A stretch of DNA of 57,035 nt, from contig JAIOIH010000069.1 in the NCBI GenBank assembly GCA_019912395.1, positions 1 through 57,035 on the forward strand, given 5' to 3'. Position numbers and translations under genes: made by a program. The notes below the pieces were generated by a model that was not told the origin of the DNA, did not search any database, and saw only the letters and a program-made list of their open reading frames with translations. Below are positions 28,291-36,284 of the stretch, one piece after another. The first letter of the stretch is position 1; every line of letters begins with the position of its first letter. The stretch is from Flavobacteriales bacterium (GTDB lineage Bacteria > Bacteroidota > Bacteroidia > Flavobacteriales_F > PHOS-HE28).

Positions 28291-29358
28291 ATGTTGAACA
28301 GCATGAGGATGAAGATTACAGGAGCTCGTATGATGGCGGGTCTCGGCATGGCCTTGATCGCCGGAGGCGCCATGGCCGGCAACCCGGACCGCGCCGGGTC
28401 CGCTGGGGCAACGCAGTTGTTGGTGAACCCGTGGGCGCGCAGCAACGGCTGGTCCTTGGCCAATTCCGCCGCGCTCCGCGGGGCTGAAGGGATGTTCGGC
28501 AACGTGGCCGGTCTGGCCCATGTGCGCAAGACCGAGGTGCTCTTTACCAGCACGCGCTGGCTGGAGGGTAGCGGGGTGAAGGTGAACGCGGTGGGCTTCG
28601 GCCAGAAGCTTGGTGAAAGCGGCGTGATCGGCCTCACGGCCACCACTTTCTCCTTCGGGGATATCCCGGTGACCACCATCGATCAACCCGAAGGGGGCTT
28701 GGGCACGTTCAGCCCTACCCAGGCCAACATCGGATTGGCCTATTCCAAGGCGTTCTCGAACAGCATCTTCGGCGGTCTGCTCGTGCGGGTGGTCTCGGAG
28801 TCCATCGCCAACGTGCGCACTTCCGGTGTCTGCTTTGATGCGGGGATCCAATATGTGACCGGTCCCACGGACAATGTTCACTTCGGCATCTCGCTGAAGA
28901 ACGTCGGACCGGCGATGCAGTTCAGCGGGGATGGCCTGGCGCTTCAGGGATTGCTGGTCGGCGGGGACCACACCCTCACCCTGGAGCAGCGTTCGGCGGA
29001 GTTCGAGCTCCCATCGATGATGAACATCGGCATGGCCTATGATATCAACATCAGTGAGCTTCACCGGGTAACCGTGGCGGGCACCTTCACCTCCAACTCC
29101 TTCACCCGGGACCAGTTCATCCTCGGTGCGGAGTACGCCTTCAAGAAGATGATCCACCTGCGCGGTGGCTACCTCTACGAGAAGGACGTGACCGACGGCG
29201 AACTGCGCGAGACGGTGTTCACCGGTCCCAGTGCCGGGGTGAGCGTGGATTTCCCCTTCGGGGCGGAGAAGAAGAGCGCTATCGCGATCGATTACGCCTA
29301 TCGGGCCACCAATCCTTTCAGCGGGGTACACAGCATCGGGGTTCGTTTGAGCCTTTGA
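28291..29358 (+). CDS. PorV/PorQ-family outer-membrane barrel protein
   Basis: A 355-aa product with a signal peptide ending near GGAMAG (an internal ATG at 28303 is an alternative start). The mature N-terminus, AGSAGATQLLVNPWARSNGWSLANSAALRG, is the PorV/PorQ signature in which an N-terminal motif precedes a FadL-like 14-strand barrel; the remaining sequence is strongly alternating and ends in SIGVRLSL. PorV is the T9SS outer-membrane protein that binds sorting domains and shuttles cargo; PorQ binds the sortase. This copy is not in a por cluster but is the third gene of the TonB-receptor unit, so it may be a dedicated partner for the 1392-aa protein. That pairing is inference. Confidence 0.85.
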   Translation: MLNSMRMKITGARMMAGLGMALIAGGAMAGNPDRAGSAGATQLLVNPWARSNGWSLANSAALRGAEGMFGNVAGLAHVRKTEVLFTSTRWLEGSGVKVNAVGFGQKLGESGVIGLTATTFSFGDIPVTTIDQPEGGLGTFSPTQANIGLAYSKAFSNSIFGGLLVRVVSESIANVRTSGVCFDAGIQYVTGPTDNVHFGISLKNVGPAMQFSGDGLALQGLLVGGDHTLTLEQRSAEFELPSMMNIGMAYDINISELHRVTVAGTFTSNSFTRDQFILGAEYAFKKMIHLRGGYLYEKDVTDGELRETVFTGPSAGVSVDFPFGAEKKSAIAIDYAYRATNPFSGVHSIGVRLSL

Positions 29359-29379
29359 CCCGGAACTGTATTATCTTTG
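29346..29379 (+). promoter_or_regulatory. Putative greA promoter (TTTG-N22-TATCTTTG)
   Basis: TATCTTTG (29372-29379) matches the -7 consensus exactly, and TTTG at 29346-29349 could serve as -33. The -7 box lies directly before the terminator hairpin, so a greA transcript would begin next to or inside that hairpin. Confidence 0.4.
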
Positions 29380-29382
29380 GAG

Positions 29383-29404
29383 AAGGACCCGGAGGGGTCC
29401 TTTT
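29383..29404 (+). terminator. Intrinsic terminator after the PorV-like gene
   Basis: AAGGACCC (29383-29390) pairs with GGGTCCTT (29395-29402) around a GGAG loop and runs into TTTT. It lies 25 bases after the PorV-like stop and would end the three-gene transcript. Confidence 0.7.
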
Positions 29405-29462
29405 CCATGCTACCCGTACATCGTACCACTACAAGCAATCGCCGGGATCGGCGAGAATCAAC

Positions 29463-29936
29463 ATGAGCACCACGGCCTATTACACCGAGGAGGGCTTTCG
29501 GAAACTACAGGAGGAACTTCACCGCCTCAAGACCGTTGATCGCCTCCACATCAGCCACCAGATCGCTGAAGCCCGCGATAAGGGCGACCTGAGTGAGAAC
29601 GCCGAATACCACGCTGCAAAGGAGGACCAGGGCTTGTTGGAGGCCAGGATCGCCAAGATGGAGGAGGTGCTCGCCAACGCGCGGGTGATCGATCCCGAAC
29701 AGGTGGATACCGATAAGGTCTACATACACTCCACCGTGAAAGTGAAGCAGGTGGGCAGCAACATGGAGCGCTCCTTCACCTTGGTGGCGGAAAGCGAGTC
29801 GGACATCAAGTCCGGCAAGATCAGCGTGAACTCACCCATCGGCCAAGGGTTACTGGGCAAGCAGGTGAAGGAAGTGGCCGAGATCAGGACACCCAACGGG
29901 ACCACGCGCTTCGAGGTGATCGAGATCTCCCGCTGA
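29463..29936 (+). CDS. greA: Transcription elongation factor GreA
   Basis: Rescues backtracked RNA polymerase by stimulating transcript cleavage through the secondary channel. The 157-aa product is the usual size and has the coiled-coil N-terminal domain with the acidic tip EARDKGDLSENAEYHAAKEDQ (pieces at residues 36-55) and a C-terminal FKBP-like domain with ISVNSPIGQGLLGKQVKE. ATG at 29463 is chosen because the frame upstream has no family similarity. Its stop overlaps the HIT gene start by one base (TGATG), so the two are co-translated. Confidence 0.96.
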   Translation: MSTTAYYTEEGFRKLQEELHRLKTVDRLHISHQIAEARDKGDLSENAEYHAAKEDQGLLEARIAKMEEVLANARVIDPEQVDTDKVYIHSTVKVKQVGSNMERSFTLVAESESDIKSGKISVNSPIGQGLLGKQVKEVAEIRTPNGTTRFEVIEISR

Positions 29937-30325
29937 TGCCAAGCATATTCACACGGATCATCCGCGGAGAGATCCCCTGCCACAAGGTGGGTGAGGATGA
30001 TCACTTCCTCGCCTTCCTGGACATCAACCCGCTGCGCGAAGGCCATTCACTGGTGATCCCGAAATTGGAGGTGGACAAGTTCTTCGACCTTCCTGCTAAT
30101 GTGCTGGCGGGCATCATGCCGTTCGCGCAAGGGGTGGCCAGGCGGATCGCCGCCGTGGTGCCGTGCGATCGCATCGGTGTGAGCGTGGTGGGCCTGGAAG
30201 TGCCGCATGCCCACGTACACCTGATCCCGATCGATTCGATCTACGACATGGACTTCTCCAAGCCCAAAGTGAAGATGTCCAACGAAGCGTTCGCGGACCT
30301 GGCCGAACGGATCCGGAAGGCCTAG
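29936..30325 (+). CDS. HIT family (histidine triad) nucleotide-binding protein
   Basis: A 129-aa histidine-triad hydrolase of the HINT branch, acting on nucleoside phosphoramidates or similar AMP conjugates. The triad motif is HAHVHLIP near residue 90, preceded by FTRIIRGEIPCHKVGED and FLDINPLREGHSLVIPK, which are standard HINT features. It is coupled to greA by a one-base overlap, a frequent arrangement in Bacteroidota. It converges with ruvC with 28 bases between stops. Confidence 0.94.
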   Translation: MPSIFTRIIRGEIPCHKVGEDDHFLAFLDINPLREGHSLVIPKLEVDKFFDLPANVLAGIMPFAQGVARRIAAVVPCDRIGVSVVGLEVPHAHVHLIPIDSIYDMDFSKPKVKMSNEAFADLAERIRKA

Positions 30326-30353
30326 GGTCCAAGCAGGCGCTGCGAGCCGGGCT

Positions 30354-30971
30354 TTACTTCTTCACGCGCTCCGGATTGTTCCGGATGAAGCTGCCCCAGT
30401 CGCCGGTGCCGCGGGAAGGGCTGCGGGGCATGGACCTGGGGACGGATCCCTGCGAGAAATGATGGCATACGGCCACGGCCAGGGCATCGGTGGCATCGGT
30501 GCTCGTGGGCAGTGATTTGAGGCCAAGGATGCTCAACAACATGGCGGCCACTTGTTCCTTGGTGGCGTTACCGCTTCCGGTGATGCTTTGCTTCACCCGC
30601 TTCGGGGCGTACTCCACCACGGCGAGGTCCCTGTGCAGCGCCGCCGCGATGGCGACGCCTTGCGCGCGGCCCAACTTCAGCATGCTCTGCACGTTCTTGC
30701 CGAAGAACTGTGCCTCGATCGCCAGCTCGTCCGGATGGTGCTTTTCGATGATGTGTACCACGTGCCGGAAGATCGCGCGCAACTTCAACGTGTGGTCATC
30801 CCCGGCCGGAAAGCGGATCGCGTCGGCCTCCAACAGGGTAACGGTGTTCCCCTGTACCAGCACCACGCCGAAGCCCATCACGGTGGTGCCGGGATCGATC
30901 CCGAGGATGATCCGTTCGGTGGGCTGGCCGTCCCGCCTACTTTTGGTCGCTTCCGATTGCCTTGTGATCAT
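30354..30971 (-). CDS. ruvC: Crossover junction endodeoxyribonuclease RuvC
   Basis: Resolves Holliday junctions with RuvAB. The 205-aa product carries the RNase H-like catalytic acids: D26 in ILGIDPGTTVMGFG, the glutamate in LAIEAQFFGKN, and the C-terminal pair in STDATDALAVAVCHH. It has about 20 extra residues before the first strand and a basic tail after the fold, making it longer than the E. coli protein (173 aa). Its start lies only three bases from the divergent gene start at 30975. Confidence 0.95.
   Translation of the reverse strand: MITRQSEATKSRRDGQPTERIILGIDPGTTVMGFGVVLVQGNTVTLLEADAIRFPAGDDHTLKLRAIFRHVVHIIEKHHPDELAIEAQFFGKNVQSMLKLGRAQGVAIAAALHRDLAVVEYAPKRVKQSITGSGNATKEQVAAMLLSILGLKSLPTSTDATDALAVAVCHHFSQGSVPRSMPRSPSRGTGDWGSFIRNNPERVKK
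30938..30945 (+). promoter_or_regulatory. Putative -7 element inside ruvC driving the flippase-like gene
   Basis: TACTTTTG matches TAnnTTTG and lies 29 bases before the ATG at 30975, inside the first codons of the oppositely oriented ruvC. Confidence 0.4.
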
Positions 30972-30974
30972 TGA

Positions 30975-31937
30975 ATGACGCGCCGAACGCTGTTGCTTGT
31001 CCGATGGGGGATCTTCCTCGCTGCATGCGCCTTCCTGTACATGCGTTTATCGGCGGACCAAAGTACGTACGCCGCGTGGGGTGATCCGCGCGCCGCACTG
31101 GGCGTGGCCTCATGGCCGTTCTGGGCAGCGATGTGCGGCATGGCCGTATTGAACTGGGGTGTCGAAGCGGCCAAGTGGCGCTGGCTGGTGTCCCCGCTGG
31201 AGCGCATCGGCATCGGACGCGCTTTTGCGGCAACGCTCGCGGGCACCACCATTGGTTTGATCACCCCCAACCGCACGGGCGAGTTCATGGGCCGCGTACT
31301 CTTCCTGGCACCGGAACATCGGTGGCAAGGCGGCTTTGCCACGGTGTTGGGAAGTATCGCCCAGTTCGTCACCACGGTGTCCATCGGCGGCACCGCCTTC
31401 GCGATCTGGTGGTGGACATCGCCCCCTTTGGCAGGTATGGCTCCATGGGGTGGCGTTGCAATGATGGTACTTGTGGCCACCGTGGCGGGCGGGGCGTTGG
31501 TGCTCTATCTCCGGCCTCGGCTCTTGCGCCAGATCGTCCTCATGGTGCCCTTGCTGGATCGCATGGGAGGGGCCGCGCACGTACTGGAAGAGTATTCAAC
31601 GCGCGAATTGCTCGCCGTGCTGTTGATGAGCATGTTACGATACCTCGTGTTCGGCGCACAGTACGTTCTCTTCCTGGCCGTGTTCACCGAGGTCAGTTGG
31701 CAAGCAACGGTGGTGGTGGTACCGGTGATCTATTTGATCACCACCTTGGTGCCCACCATGATGCTGACGGAATTGGGAGTGCGGGGCTCGGTGGCCGTTG
31801 CCCTGCTGACACCGATCGGTGGGCTGCCAGCCGGGGTGCTTCTGGCATCCTTCGGGGTATGGGCGGTGAACCTGGCGCTGCCGGCGGCCGTGGGGGCCGT
31901 GATCCTGTTGATGGCCCGTATCCGCACGCGGTCATGA
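30975..31937 (+). CDS. Flippase-like integral membrane protein (LPG synthase TM/UPF0104 type)
   Basis: A 320-aa protein with about eight hydrophobic segments. NWGVEAAKWRWLVSPLE followed by LAGTTIGLITPNRTGEFMGR is the hallmark of the lysylphosphatidylglycerol synthase transmembrane family (COG0392), as are a LLTPIGGLPAGVLLASFGVW-type ending and multiple conserved P/G kinks. Members without the catalytic aminoacyl-transferase domain, like this one, are of uncertain function, probably lipid or glycolipid translocation. It overlaps the following glycosyltransferase by four bases (ATGA), so a joint role in envelope glycolipid synthesis is likely but not proven. Confidence 0.85.
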   Translation: MTRRTLLLVRWGIFLAACAFLYMRLSADQSTYAAWGDPRAALGVASWPFWAAMCGMAVLNWGVEAAKWRWLVSPLERIGIGRAFAATLAGTTIGLITPNRTGEFMGRVLFLAPEHRWQGGFATVLGSIAQFVTTVSIGGTAFAIWWWTSPPLAGMAPWGGVAMMVLVATVAGGALVLYLRPRLLRQIVLMVPLLDRMGGAAHVLEEYSTRELLAVLLMSMLRYLVFGAQYVLFLAVFTEVSWQATVVVVPVIYLITTLVPTMMLTELGVRGSVAVALLTPIGGLPAGVLLASFGVWAVNLALPAAVGAVILLMARIRTRS

Positions 31938-33097
31938 GCACTATGCTGCTCCTTGCCATCGTCGGTTTCCTCGGCAGCATGATCTTCGCGCTTTCCGTGG
32001 GGGGCTGGCGGGATGCGTTCCTGATCGCTTGGCGGGAAACCGATCCCGTACCGGACGACGTTCATACGGGCTTCGTGAGCGTGATCATCCCCGCGCGGGA
32101 CGCCGCCGGCACATTGACACCCTTGCTGCAGGACCTCCATGTCCAGCACTGGCCCAAGGAATTGATCGAGGTGCTGGTAGTGGATGATGGCAGCAGCGAC
32201 GGCACGGCGTCCATCGTTCAGGGGTTGATGAGGAACTGGCCGGGGCTTCGATCGGTCACCGCGACGGGTGAGGGAAAGAAGGCTGCGATCAGCCAAGGGG
32301 TGGCGGAGGCGCGCGGGGAGTGGATCGTGCTCACGGACGCGGATGCGCGCTGCGGCCCTCGCCGTGTGGAGCGGATCATGCGCGGGGTGAAGCGGCAGAA
32401 CCCGGACATGCTGCTGCTGCCCGTGGAGACGCGCGGCCATGGGGGATGGGTGCAAACGCTGCAGGAGGATGAACAAACGGCCCTCTTGGGCGTGGCAGCG
32501 GGCACCGCGCTTCAGGGCAACCCGGTGCTTGCGAACGGGGCGAACATGGCCTTCCGCAAGGCTGCCTTTCAAGCGGTGGGCGGCTACGCGGGCGATCGCT
32601 GGGCCAGCGGGGATGACCTCTTTTTGCTGAGGCGGATGCTCAAGGCCGGACGGAAGGTGAGCTATCTGCTCGATCCCGAAGTGGTCGTGGTGGTGCAGGC
32701 GGAAGAGCGGTTTGCCGGATTCTGGAAGCAACGTTTGCGCTGGGCCGGAAAGATGCGCGCCGTGGGCGGATGGGGAAACCTGGTCGTGTTGGCGGGGCTG
32801 CTCCTACCGTGGTTTCTCCTCCACGTGTCCACCTCCTTCACCGTGATGGAACTGATGCTGCAGCGACCGTTGGCCATCCTGCTCCTGCTTGCATCGGCTT
32901 GGTTGCTCTGGCTAATACCTGTTCTGGCCCTCACCCTTACCGTACGGAAATTCCTTCGCGAAGCAGGAAGCCGGGAGCACCTGCGGCGCAGGGGTGCCAC
33001 AACCATGCTTTCCCTTCTTGCGTTCAGCATTTACGCTCCCATCATCGCGCTTCTTTCCATCTTCATAAGGCCCATGTGGAAGGGCAGAAAGACTTGA
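31934..33097 (+). CDS. Family 2 glycosyltransferase, membrane-anchored
   Basis: A 387-aa inverting glycosyltransferase. An N-terminal membrane segment (residues 2-22) precedes a GT-A domain with VSVIIPARDAAGTLTPLLQDL, VLVVDDGSSDGT (nucleotide-sugar aspartates), VLTDADARCGP (the DxD-like metal site) and RLRWAGKMRAVGGWG (the acceptor-side motif). Two or three C-terminal membrane helices follow. The acceptor and sugar are unknown. The ATG overlaps the stop of the flippase-like gene, which fixes the start; the long open frame upstream overlaps that gene out of frame and is rejected. Confidence 0.9.
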   Translation: MSTMLLLAIVGFLGSMIFALSVGGWRDAFLIAWRETDPVPDDVHTGFVSVIIPARDAAGTLTPLLQDLHVQHWPKELIEVLVVDDGSSDGTASIVQGLMRNWPGLRSVTATGEGKKAAISQGVAEARGEWIVLTDADARCGPRRVERIMRGVKRQNPDMLLLPVETRGHGGWVQTLQEDEQTALLGVAAGTALQGNPVLANGANMAFRKAAFQAVGGYAGDRWASGDDLFLLRRMLKAGRKVSYLLDPEVVVVVQAEERFAGFWKQRLRWAGKMRAVGGWGNLVVLAGLLLPWFLLHVSTSFTVMELMLQRPLAILLLLASAWLLWLIPVLALTLTVRKFLREAGSREHLRRRGATTMLSLLAFSIYAPIIALLSIFIRPMWKGRKT

Positions 33098-33142
33098 ATA
33101 GCCGAACATACAGGTCGATGCCTCTTGGACAATCCAGCCAAC

Positions 33143-33312
33143 TCCTTGGCGCACTTTGCGTCTTGACGGTACACATCACTCGTCACCTCCGGCCGTTTCC
33201 TTGGTACACTACTGAGAAGATCGGGTTGCGTTCGTTGCGACCGTTGCGGTAAAAAAACACCCGACACCTCCGGACGATCCCATGGCGCCCTTTGCGTCCT
33301 GGCGGTAAAAAA
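33143..33312. repeat. Dispersed TTTGCGTC...GGCGGTA repeats
   Basis: The 228-base gap between the glycosyltransferase and the DUF3127 gene has no gene. It contains CTTTGCGTCTTGACGGTA (33154-33171), a diverged copy GTTGCG...GTTGCGGTAAAAAAA (to 33257) and CTTTGCGTCCTGGCGGTA plus AAAAA (33290-33312). An inverted copy lies at 17378-17404. Confidence 0.7.
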
Positions 33313-33325
33313 CCACTACCGATGC

Positions 33326-33712
33326 CTAGAATGGCAGATCATCCTCACCATCGGCGGGCGGCATATCAGCCATGCTCGGAGGGGGAGGTGCTGCCTGTGC
33401 AGCCGGTCGTGGGCCGGAGGACTGTGCGCCGAGCTTCTCGATGCGGTCGCCCTTAAGGCTCAGAAAATGCTTGGTCACACCATCCCGGCCGGTCCACTCG
33501 CGACCGTTCACATAACAGGTCACGGATACCTCGTCGCCCGGCCCGAAATCGTTCAGCAATTGTGTTTTGTCCTGGGTGAACTCCACGGGAATATGCTGGG
33601 GGTACTGGCCGCCGGACTCGGTGACCACGAGTTCGCGCTTGCTGAACTTCTCGCTGATCTGTTGGGTTTCTCCGACCACCTTCACGGTGCCGCTGATGGT
33701 AACTGATGCCAT
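33326..33712 (-). CDS. DUF3127 protein with SSB-like acidic tip
   Basis: A 128-aa cytoplasmic protein. ATG at 33712 gives MASVTISGTVKVVGETQQIS, the start of the DUF3127 domain, an OB-like beta fold (FSKRELVVTESGGQYPQHIPVEF, VSVTCYVNGREW). After residue 95 comes a P/A-rich linker and the terminal residues GEDDLPF, which closely resemble the D-D-D-(I/L)-P-F tip with which single-stranded DNA-binding protein recruits partners. A DNA-related role is therefore plausible. It lies 32 bases downstream of the flavin reductase gene on the same strand. Confidence 0.85.
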   Translation of the reverse strand: MASVTISGTVKVVGETQQISEKFSKRELVVTESGGQYPQHIPVEFTQDKTQLLNDFGPGDEVSVTCYVNGREWTGRDGVTKHFLSLKGDRIEKLGAQSSGPRPAAQAAPPPPSMADMPPADGEDDLPF

Positions 33713-33744
33713 GTTCTTGCGCCTTTCCCGGCGCTGGTTTTGGG

Positions 33745-34641
33745 TTATCGTTCGTTGAAGGATAGCAAGGCTTTCCACGCCTCTTCCTTTTGTCCGCTCT
33801 TCAGGAGTTCCTTGGCCTTGGCATGCAAGGCCTTCTCCAGGCCCGCCGGGTCATTCGCCATGCTGATGAACAGGTCGGCCAGCTCGGTGAGCTTGTATTC
33901 GTTCACTGCCGTCTCGTCCGGCACCACCTGCAGACTGCCCAGTTGGCCCAGCTCGCTTCCGGTGAGGATGGGGCTTTGGCGCACCGATGCGGGCAAGGCG
34001 TCCACGCCCACGCCAAAATCCTTGTTGGGCTGGTTCAGTTCGAAGAGCGCATCGCCGTGGGCCCGGCAATAGAACATGCCGCCCATGCGGCCCACGAGGT
34101 CGATCTTGCGCTGGTCGATCTTGCCGTTCGCGTCCAGGACACCCTCGTCCACATGGATGAGCACGATCTCGCAGAGCACCAGATTGCCGGCGCTGCCGCC
34201 CGTTCCGGTCTCGATCACCTGCTTTACCACGCACTCGAACTGCACGGGGCTCTCCTTCACGCGGAAGGGGCGTACTTTCTCCGAAGCGATCGGCGTCAGA
34301 CCGGATTTGGCGAACTCATCCACGCCCTCCGGAAATTCACCGCTCGCCACCGATACCTGCTGGACCATGGAATGGGTCACCACGTTGATCACCACCTCCG
34401 GCACGGCCTTCACGTTGTGATAAGTATGCTTGGTGGTATTGTCGCGGCCACGCCGTGCGGGGCTGAAAATGGCCGTCGGCGGGTTCGCCCCGAAGATGTT
34501 GAAGAAGCTGAAGGGACTGAGGTTGGGCCTGCCCCGGGCATCGATGGTGCTGGCCAGTGCGATGGGGCGAGGGCCAACGGCACCTACCAGGTAGCCGTGC
34601 AGCTCGGGGATGGAGAGCTGGGATGGGTCGGCACGCTTCAT
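33745..34641 (-). CDS. Flavin reductase-like FMN-binding protein
   Basis: A 298-aa protein whose N-terminal 200 residues form the split-barrel flavin reductase domain: ELHGYLVGAVGPRPIALASTID, NLSPFSFFNIFGANPPTAIFSP, TYHNVKAVPEVVINVV and FECVVKQVIETG. A C-terminal extension of about 80 residues (LNQPNKDFGVGVDALP ... KALHAKAKELLKSGQ) is characteristic of this Bacteroidota subgroup rather than of the short two-component reductases. Substrate unknown. The ATG at 34641 is chosen because residues upstream in the open frame overlap the tRNA gene. It is transcribed divergently from tRNA-Leu. Confidence 0.88.
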   Translation of the reverse strand: MKRADPSQLSIPELHGYLVGAVGPRPIALASTIDARGRPNLSPFSFFNIFGANPPTAIFSPARRGRDNTTKHTYHNVKAVPEVVINVVTHSMVQQVSVASGEFPEGVDEFAKSGLTPIASEKVRPFRVKESPVQFECVVKQVIETGTGGSAGNLVLCEIVLIHVDEGVLDANGKIDQRKIDLVGRMGGMFYCRAHGDALFELNQPNKDFGVGVDALPASVRQSPILTGSELGQLGSLQVVPDETAVNEYKLTELADLFISMANDPAGLEKALHAKAKELLKSGQKEEAWKALLSFNER

Positions 34642-34692
34642 GGATCTCTGCGGAACAAGGTTGGCGAAGGTAGTCCACCGGGTGGAACGAGT

Positions 34693-34700
34693 TATCTTTG
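34693..34700 (+). promoter_or_regulatory. Putative -7 element of tRNA-Leu (and tig)
   Basis: TATCTTTG matches TAnnTTTG exactly, 42 bases before the tRNA. No clear -33 element was found. Confidence 0.45.
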
Positions 34701-34742
34701 CCGCCTTGAAAGGGCGCGTTCGGTCGGGCCCCGAAGGAAGGA

Positions 34743-34824
34743 ACGGACGTGGCGGAATTGGTAGACGCGCTGGTCTTAGGAGCCAGTACCGTGAGGTGTG
34801 GGGGTTCGAGTCCCCCCGTCCGTA
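34743..34824 (+). tRNA. tRNA-Leu (anticodon TAG)
   Basis: The acceptor stem ACGGACG pairs fully with CGTCCGT; the D-arm contains the Leu-type GGCGGAATTGGTAGACGCG. The anticodon loop CTTAGGA gives anticodon TAG on a CTGGT/GCCAG stem, and the T-arm is GGGGG-TTCGAGT-CCCCC. A class II variable arm is present. The 3' CCA is not encoded. It lies between the flavin reductase gene and trigger factor. Confidence 0.97.
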
Positions 34825-34931
34825 CAGGGGCCGTTGTGCCCCGGAAGCGAATGAACGATGCACACCGCGTCCCAACCATCCAACCCTCAACGATCCGGTG
34901 GGGAACGAACCGACCGGACAATCCGAACGAC

Positions 34932-36284
34932 ATGAACATTGAACGTGAAGAGACAGGTACACTGACGGCAACGTTGAAGCTGAAGCTCGATCCGAGCGAT
35001 TATGCCCCTGCCGTGGAGAAGGTGCTGAAGGAGCAACGCAAGACCGCGGCTTGGCCCGGCTTTCGTCCGGGGCAGGTGCCCATGACGATCATCAAGAAGC
35101 GCATTGGGAAGAGCGTGCTGGTGAACGAGGTGGAGCGGCTGATCGATGAGAAGCTGCGCAACTACATCGAGGAGAACCAGCTTCGCGTGCTGGGCCAACC
35201 ACTGCCGAGCAACGAAGGGGTGAAGAACGATTGGGACACGCCGGGAGAGTTCAATTTCCGGTATGAAGTGGGCATGGCACCGGCCTTCGATGTGGAGATG
35301 AGCGATAAGCTGGGCGTTGAGATCCCCCTCGTGGACGTGGACGACGCCCTCGTGGACAAGGAGGTCGCGGACCTGCGCAGGCGCTTTGGTACGTTGAGTG
35401 ACGCGGGAACGGCCGGGAAACACGACATGGTGATCGGCGACCTGATCGAGCTGGACGGAACGGGCGAGATCAAGGCCGGTGGCCTGATGAACCGCACCAC
35501 CATCACGGTGGAGGAGCTGGAGGACGAAGGCACGAAAGCACTGTTCATCGGCAAGGCCGCTGGCGACACGGTACAGGTGGACCCGCACAAGGTGAGCAAG
35601 GGGCATGATGACCTGGCCAAGATGCTCGGCGTGGACCATGATGCCGTGCATGATCTGCAGGGCGACATGTTGTTCCGCATTGCGGAGGTCAAGCGGATGC
35701 AGCCCTTGGAGGTCGGCCCCGAGCTGTTCGATCGCGTGTTCGGCAAGGATGTCGTCGCCGATGAGGCCACTTTCCGGAGCAAGGTGAAGGAAGGCATGGA
35801 GGGCATGTTCCTGCAGGACAGCGAGCGCATGTTCAAGCGCCTGGTGATGCGTGCCCTGGTGGAGAAGGCCAACATCGAACTGCCTGACGGATTCCTGAAG
35901 CGCTGGATCGCGGCCACGAGCGAAAAGCCCATCACACCGGAGGAACTGGAACGCGGCTATGAAGGCTACGCGGAAGGGCTCCGGAAGCAATTGCTGGAAG
36001 ACCGCATCGTGGAGAAGTACGGTCTGGAGGCGAAAGGCGAGGAACTGAACGAATTCGCCAAGCGCTATGTCGCCGACCAGTTCACGCAATACGGCATACC
36101 CGTTCCCGAAGGGGACAAGCTGCAGGAAATGGCAGGGCGCATGCTCGGTGATCGCGATCAGATCAAGAAGATCCGGGACACCATTGTGGACCGCAAACTG
36201 ACCGCCCACTTCAAGGCCATGCTCAGCCCAACGGAAAAGAGGATGGCGTTCGATGACTTCGTAAACTTGGCCCGCACAGCTTGA
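34932..36284 (+). CDS. tig: Trigger factor, ribosome-associated chaperone
   Basis: Binds at the ribosome exit tunnel and helps nascent chains fold. The 450-aa product has the N-terminal ribosome-binding domain with a diverged form of the GFRxGK signature (PGFRPGQVPMTIIKKRIG, residues about 46-63), a middle region where the PPIase/FKBP domain sits but appears shortened and diverged, and the helical C-terminal arms. Its length matches Bacteroidota trigger factors. ATG at 34932 is chosen since the longer frame runs into the tRNA. It heads the conserved order tig-clpP-clpX. Confidence 0.95.
   Translation: MNIEREETGTLTATLKLKLDPSDYAPAVEKVLKEQRKTAAWPGFRPGQVPMTIIKKRIGKSVLVNEVERLIDEKLRNYIEENQLRVLGQPLPSNEGVKNDWDTPGEFNFRYEVGMAPAFDVEMSDKLGVEIPLVDVDDALVDKEVADLRRRFGTLSDAGTAGKHDMVIGDLIELDGTGEIKAGGLMNRTTITVEELEDEGTKALFIGKAAGDTVQVDPHKVSKGHDDLAKMLGVDHDAVHDLQGDMLFRIAEVKRMQPLEVGPELFDRVFGKDVVADEATFRSKVKEGMEGMFLQDSERMFKRLVMRALVEKANIELPDGFLKRWIAATSEKPITPEELERGYEGYAEGLRKQLLEDRIVEKYGLEAKGEELNEFAKRYVADQFTQYGIPVPEGDKLQEMAGRMLGDRDQIKKIRDTIVDRKLTAHFKAMLSPTEKRMAFDDFVNLARTA

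Noticed and set aside
26773-29331. An 852-codon open frame antisense to the 1392-aa protein and PorV-like genes
   Set aside because: It spans the border of two supported genes and shows only H, V, G and A-rich shadow composition.
34749-34931. Longer trigger factor starting inside the tRNA gene
   Set aside because: The added residues are translated tRNA and spacer; the ATG at 34932 matches the family start.
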